From NCBI GenBank assembly GCA_002104905.1, contig MCFE01000991.1, positions 1 through 21,322 of the forward strand: a stretch of 21,322 nucleotides of DNA, given 5' to 3'. Source of the stretch: Basidiobolus meristosporus CBS 931.73 (Eukaryota > Basidiobolomycota > Basidiobolomycetes > Basidiobolales > Basidiobolaceae). The position numbers and the translations under genes were made by a program. Below the pieces are notes generated by a model. That model worked only from the letters and a program-made list of their open reading frames with translations, was not told the DNA's origin and ran no database searches. Below are positions 16,872-21,322 of the stretch, piece by piece (position 1 is the stretch's first letter; each line of letters starts with the position of its first letter).

Positions 16872-17513
16872 TTACTGGCTCTTAATAACTGCCTCATCAA
16901 TATCAATATCTATACCAACACTTTTGAAAGCCAAGACTTGTGCAAGGTCAGTGCCAATAGTACTGCCAAATTGCAGATCAGTGACACCAATTGCATTCCA
17001 TATTACAAGTCAACAGCAACTTCATAATAGCCCACATTGTATGGGTTGATGTTATGACTGCATTATCACATGTTTTCTGCCCAGCTATTGATATTATAAT
17101 TTGGCAACAACATGAATAGATCCAATAAATTGTGCTGAAGACCCAAACAATAGAAAATCTGGACTTCCCTGTACACATTTAGGTAGAGCTAAGTGCAAGT
17201 GTTGCAAAAGTAGTTTACCAGCTCCTAAACATCCCATTAGCTCAAGCAGTAGTCTATGAGCTTTTCATCTCCTGACCAGTGCCTGCTATCATTGAATAAT
17301 CATATGAAAACCGCATAATCCATGCATGGATCAAATCAATCTCACTATCATCAAAAACTGAACATCACAAAAATTTCATCAACTGCTGCTACACCTTGTG
17401 AGCACACATATGGTCCATGCTGAGCTGATTTGTGATATATTCAAGAGAAATGTGTAACAAAATTCTTGAATGGTTTAACTAAATCAAAGGGACAACTAAG
17501 TTCAGAATTATAA
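16872..17513 (-). pseudogene. Decayed coding region abutting the retrotransposon
   Basis: No family recognised. Minus-strand translation gives protein-like stretches in alternating frames, in this order from 17510: ELSCPFDLVKPFKNFVTHF, stop, IYHKSAQHGPYVCSQGVAAV, then DDSEIDLIHAWIMRFSYDYS, then INPYNVGYYEVAVDL, then GVTDLQFGSTIGTDLAQVL and GIDIDIDEAVIKSQ, ending at TAA 16872-16874. Several stops and frameshifts break it. The 3' end of the inner retrotransposon copy joins its upstream end directly, so the element probably sits in, or just beyond, the former gene. Could also be an older mobile element. Confidence 0.45.
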
Positions 17514-19130
17514 GGGGGGAGACAGTCACCAACAGGTGAAATCTTTCTTTCAGTAGAAACAAAGAAGTCAGCGCTACTGTTGTAGCTTTGATACAAGAGT
17601 GTGTAGCTGAGGGGAATTTGTAGGTAAGTTAATAAGAAGCGATGATAGTTCTTAAGTGCTCAACACACTGTTCAGTGGGAAGGGGGGTAGCAAGAGAGGT
17701 AAGAATGACCTGTGCACAACATTAATGAGGGGAATGTGATAAGGATTGATATTCATCATAAAGGGAGTGTGCTGCTGCAGATATTGCTGCCAAAGGTCTG
17801 TCAAGTACTTCAGGTAGGCCAGCTTGGGTTTTTCTGACTGCAGAATAAATTCAGCAAACTTCTTGACTTCAGGACCTCCAAGTATAGTTCTCCAGCAGGA
17901 GCCAAATGTAGTGTGGTGTGTTCACTTCCAGGCCTTAATCAGTGGGTTGTTGCAGTGGTGAAGTCTGAGATATAATCTGGCTCTAAGGTAGAGAAGTCTG
18001 ATCTTATAGGGCATAAACCCAAAAGCACCAAGAATAGCATGTCTGTAGGGGCATTCAGGCAAATGAGGCACCAAGGAGGTAATGCACCATACTGCAAACT
18101 TGTCAAGCTTAGTGCAGTCTCTAGAAGTAAGAGAGAGAAGTGGTAAGCCACATTCCAGGACAGGGAAGACAAACTGCTTGAGTAGAAGAAGGCAGCTGGG
18201 AGCTGAAGTTGTAGGAGGAGTAACAGCCAGTAGCTAGTGGAGTGCCTGTCTTGCCAGGAAAATTCTCTTCTTGGGATGTGCTCCAGAGTCTAGTCCAGCA
18301 GGAAGGAAAGGAAAGCCAAGATATGTAGCAAAAACCTGAGCAGGTAGAGTGGAGTTCTCCAAGTTGATGGGAGAGCCCAAAGGTACTATATTTGCAATGG
18401 AAAGCAGGAAATTACTCTTCTGCAGATACTGGTGGATGGTCTGGGAGTCTTGTTGCACATTGGAGGAGGATATTCTGATGTCATCAGCAAAGAGAGTAAC
18501 CAGGCAGTCAGCTGAGAGTCTTGGGAAATCATTCAGGAAGATGGCAAACAGTATAGGACCAAGCACAGTGCCTTGAACCACTCCATTAGGAACTGAGAAC
18601 ACTGGTGATTGCTCACTTGGGTGCAGAATTCTTGCTTGTGGATCCAGAAACAGGGACCTGACAAGGAGGGTGAGAGAGGTACTGGAGAAGCATTGCAACT
18701 TGGACCAAAGCAGATTTCTGTCAACTGAATCAAAGGCCTTAGTAATATCAAACAGAACTGAGGGATACTAGCACTGGAGAGAGTGATCTTGGCTAAGTAT
18801 GACTGCATATTCCAAGGAGAGGCCAGGAACAAAGCCAAACTGTGCAGGATGAAACTTGAGGGAGCCAGAGTAGAGCTCCTGAGCAAGCAGAAGCTCAAAC
18901 ACCTTTCTGCAGGTGGGCAGCAGAGATATTGGCCTGTAGGTGCTAGGATCCAGGTGCTTTCCTTTACCCTTGTACAGTGGCAGAACATTTGCAAAGGACC
19001 ATTCCTCAGGAGTAGAAAGCTGGGCTGAGCATTGCTGAAACAGTGGAAGCAGAAGTGCAGACATGGCCTTGGTACTAGTCCTCAGAAGCTCATAGGAGAT
19101 TGTGTCCACACCTGGAGCAGTAGAGTTGGG
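17514..19130 (-). mobile_element. Telomere-associated non-LTR retrotransposon, inner copy (5'-truncated, defective)
   Basis: Near-identical to 19280-21086 over its whole length. The 3' end is defined by the shared end CTGTCTCCCCCC at 17514; the 5' end stops at 19130, where the sequence passes from element (…GAGTTGGG) to TTAGGGTTAGGGG. Compared with the outer copy it lacks about 190 bp more at the 5' end. Its reverse-transcriptase frame keeps APGVDTISYELL, YRPISLLPTCRKVFELLL, QGTVLGPILF and FADD but is cut by three stops: TAG at 18768-18770, TAG at 18234-18236 and TGA at 17922-17924. In the outer copy these codons are AAG, AAG and AGA. A one-base insertion lies near the end of the frame at about 17763. 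No longer able to make a full protein. Confidence 0.9.
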
Positions 19131-19143
19131 TTAGGGTTAGGGG
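19131..19143 (+). repeat. Interstitial telomeric repeats
   Basis: TTAGGGTTAGGGG directly at the truncated 5' end of the inner retrotransposon copy, in the same orientation as the terminal telomere. Looks like the remnant of a former chromosome end. Confidence 0.8.
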
Positions 19144-19279
19144 AGGTGTTGTGCATCAACATTTAAAACTTGGCCCATTTTACTCCGTTTAAAATCTAGT
19201 ACCCTAACTGATTTTCCCTAACCCAAACATAACAAATCCCAGTTACAGTTAATTTTATCCCACCTCAGAATCTATTTTA
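19144..19279. other. 136-bp spacer between retrotransposon copies
   Basis: Sequence not found elsewhere in the window. It contains two CCCTAA units, 19202-19207 and 19216-19221 (the latter followed by CCC), in the orientation opposite to the telomere. No gene. It could be element sequence from a different truncation, filler DNA from repair, or a decayed telomere patch. Confidence 0.5.
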
Positions 19280-21086
19280 GGGGGGAGACAGTCACCAACA
19301 GGTGAAATCTTTATTTCAGTTGAAACAAAGAAGCCAGCGCTACTGTTGTAGCTTTGATACAAGAGTGTGTAGCTGAGGGGAAATTGTAGGTAAGTTAATA
19401 AGAAGTGATGATAGCTCTTCAGTGCTCAAGACACTGTTCAGTGGGAAGGGGGGTAGCAAGAGAGGTAAGAATGACTTGTGAACAACATTAATGAGGGGAA
19501 TGTGATAAGGATTGATATTCATCATAAAGGAGTGTGCTGCTGCAGATATTGCTGCCAAAGGTCTGTCAAGTACTTCAGGTAGGCCAGCTTGGGTTTTTCT
19601 GACTGCAGAATAAATTCAGCAAACTTCTTGACTTCAGGTTCTCCAAGTATAGTTCTCCAGCAGGAGCCAGGTGTTGTGTGATGTGTTCTCTTCCAGGCCT
19701 TAATCAGTGGGTTGTTGCAGTGGTGAAGTCTGAGATATAATCTGGTTCTAAGGTAGAGAAGTCTGATCTTATAGGGCATAAACCCAAAAGCACCAAGAAT
19801 AGCATGTCTGTAGGGGCATTCAGGCAAATGAGTCACCAAGGAGGTAATGCACCATACTGCAAACTTGTCAAGCTTAGTGCAGTCTCTAGAAGTAAGAGAG
19901 AGAAGTGGTAAGCCAAATTCCAGGACAGGGAAGACAAACTGCTTGAGTAGAAGAAGGCAGCTGGGAGCTGAAGTTGTAGGAGGAGTAACAGCCAGTAGCT
20001 TGTGGAGTGCCTGTCTTGCCAGGATAATTCTCTTCTTCAGGTGTGCTCCAGAGTCTAGTCCAGTAGGAAGGAAAGGAAAGCCAAGATATGTAGCAGAAAC
20101 CTGAGCAGGTAGAGTGGAGTTCTCCAAGTTGATGGAAGAGCCCAAAGGTACTGTCTTTGCAATGGAAAGCTGGAGATTATTCTTCTGCAGATACTGGTGG
20201 ATGGTCTGGGAGTCTTGTTGCACATTGGAGGAGGATATTCTGATGTCATCAGCAAAGAGAGTAACCAGGCAGTCAGCTGAGAGTCTTGGGAAGTCATTCA
20301 AGAAGATGGCAAACAGTATAGGACCAAGCACAGTGCCTTGAACCACTCCATTAGGAACTGAGAACACAGCTGATTGCTCACTTGGGTGCAGAATTCTTGC
20401 TTGTGGATCCAGAAACAGAGACCTGACAAGGAGGGTGAGAGAGGTACTGGAGAAGCATTGCAACTTGGACCAAAGCAGATTTCTGTCAACTGAATCAAAG
20501 GCCTTAGTAATATCAAACAGAACTGAGGGATACTTGCACTGGAGAGAGTGATCTTGGCTAAGTATGACTGCATATTCCAAGGAGAGGCCAGGAACAAAGC
20601 CAAACTGTGCAGGATGAAACTTGAGGGAGTTAGAGTAGAGCTCCTGAGCAAGCAGAAGCTCAAACACCTTTCTGCAGGTGGGCAGCAGAGATATTGGCCT
20701 GTAGGAGCTAGGATCCAGGTGCTTTCCTTTACCCTTGTACAGTGGCAGAACATTTGCAAAGGACCATTCCTCAGGAGTAGAAAGCTGGGCTGAGCATTGC
20801 TGAAACAGTGGAAGCAGAAGTGCAGACATGGCCTTGGTACTAGTCTTCAGAAGCTCATAGGAGATTGTGTCCACACCTGGAGCAGTAGAGTTGGGAAGCC
20901 TCTTGAGCACATTATGGATTCTCCTTTGATCAAGTGCAAGTGGGATGGGCAGAGTCTTGAAGTCAGGATGAAAGCCAGGAGTTGAGTACTGCTTTGTAGA
21001 GAAGAAGATGTTAGCCAGCTGTTCTGTTGAAGGTAACTTCCTGGAAGAGGGCCTCATTGCCCTGTAGAGTCTTGATACTGTTCTTG
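19280..21086 (-). mobile_element. Telomere-associated non-LTR retrotransposon, outer copy (5'-truncated)
   Basis: About 1.8 kb. The 3' end at 19280 (…CTCCCCCC on the element strand) is the same as in the inner copy; there is no poly-A tail and a 3' untranslated region of about 240 bp follows the coding frame. The 5' end is cut by the telomere at 21086/21087. The endonuclease domain and any first frame expected in a full element are therefore missing. The element points with its 3' end to the centromere, the direction expected if reverse transcription began at a chromosome end. The 3' terminal CCCCCC before TAAAA could pair with telomeric G-rich ends, but this is inference. Confidence 0.9.
19522..21086 (-). 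CDS. Non-LTR retrotransposon reverse transcriptase, 5'-truncated
   Basis: RNA-directed DNA polymerase that would copy the element RNA into the chromosome. The frame is open from the telomere junction to TGA 19522-19524; the first internal ATG (21057) would give 511 residues, but upstream codons (TVSRLYRA) continue without a stop, so the true start is lost. Numbering from that Met: APGVDTISYELL 59-70; YRPISLLPTCRKVF 119-132; FVPGLS 154-159; motif A FDITKAFD 181-188 (Asp182); motif B QGTVLGPILF 240-249; motif C FADD 268-271 (Asp270, Asp271). The catalytic aspartates are all present. The C-terminal 200 residues form the conserved tail shared with the relic at 12847-13137; no zinc knuckle or RNase H seen. 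An intact fragment, but probably not expressed without its 5' end. Confidence 0.88.
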
Positions 21087-21322
21087 TTAGGGGTTAGGGT
21101 TAGGGTTAGGGTTAGGGTTAGGGTTAGGGTTAGGGTTAGGGTTAGGGTTAGGGTTAGGGTTAGGGTTAGGGTTAGGGTTAGGGTTAGGGTTAGGGTTAGG
21201 GTTAGGGTTAGGGTTAGGGTTAGGGTTAGGGTTAGGGTTAGGGTTAGGTTAGGGTTAGGGTTAGGGTTAGGGTTAGGGTTAGGGTTAGGGTTAGGGTTAG
21301 GGTTAGGGTTAGGTTAGGGTTA
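21087..21322 (+). repeat. Telomere (TTAGGG repeats), right chromosome end
   Basis: First unit TTAGGGG at 21087-21093, then almost perfect TTAGGG to the last base. Two 5-base variants, TTAGG, occur at 21244-21248 and 21309-21313. The G-rich strand runs 5'->3' outward, as expected at a right-hand end. The array may continue beyond the window. Confidence 0.98.

Noticed and set aside
18234-18770. That TAG and TGA in the inner element copy are sense codons in this organism
   Set aside because: The outer copy uses ordinary AAG and AGA at these sites, and nearby genes use TAA, TGA and TAG as stops.
18349-20985. Several + strand frames within the retrotransposon copies
   Set aside because: Antisense shadows of the reverse-transcriptase frame, duplicated because the element is duplicated.
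21027-21317. A 96-codon frame with repeated Val-Arg
   Set aside because: It is a translation of the telomere repeat.

Overview
The window is the right-hand end of a eukaryotic chromosome. It finishes in about 236 bp of TTAGGG repeats running 5'->3' to the last base. Short spliceosomal introns (54 bp in a glutathione S-transferase-like gene; probable ones of 63 and 75 bp), TATA boxes 33-60 bp before start codons, AATAAA signals just after stop codons, small secreted cysteine-rich peptides and a non-LTR retrotransposon at the telomere together suggest a fungus, possibly an early-diverging one. That assignment is inference; no rRNA or marker gene is present.

Layout. 1-480: one copy of a dispersed repeat that carries a decayed gene. 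600-2800: a tandem segmental duplication in which each unit holds an intact secreted six-cysteine peptide gene with a beta-defensin-like cysteine order. 3437-3789: a possible spliced gene of unknown function. 5489-8905: a second duplication carrying a family of secreted, basic cysteine-rich peptides, one copy intact-looking and one altered. 9474-10979: two small genes that may belong to one unknown family. 11102-12262: second copy of the dispersed repeat and decayed gene. 12847-13137: relic of an older non-LTR retrotransposon.

13544-15502 is the most striking gene: a 652-residue, intronless, bacterial-type fusion of a CoA-disulfide/persulfide reductase, a rhodanese and a TusA domain. It has a TATA-like box before it and AATAAA overlapping its stop, so it looks like a bacterial gene now carried with eukaryotic expression signals. 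It is bracketed by short tandem duplications. Next to it (15720-16531) is a GST-like gene with one intron and a one-base frame break.

16872-17513 is a decayed coding region. It abuts two 5'-truncated copies of one non-LTR retrotransposon (17514-19130 and 19280-21086), both with their 3' ends toward the centromere and both capped at the broken 5' end by TTAGGG repeats: two units for the inner copy, the real telomere for the outer copy. The inner copy carries at least three stop codons. The outer copy keeps an open reverse-transcriptase frame that runs straight into the telomere. The chromosome end therefore appears to have been extended or patched by this element at least twice.

The genes do not form one pathway. 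This is a typical fast-changing subtelomere: duplicated secreted peptides, gene relics, one candidate horizontally acquired sulfur-metabolism enzyme, and a telomere-associated retroelement.
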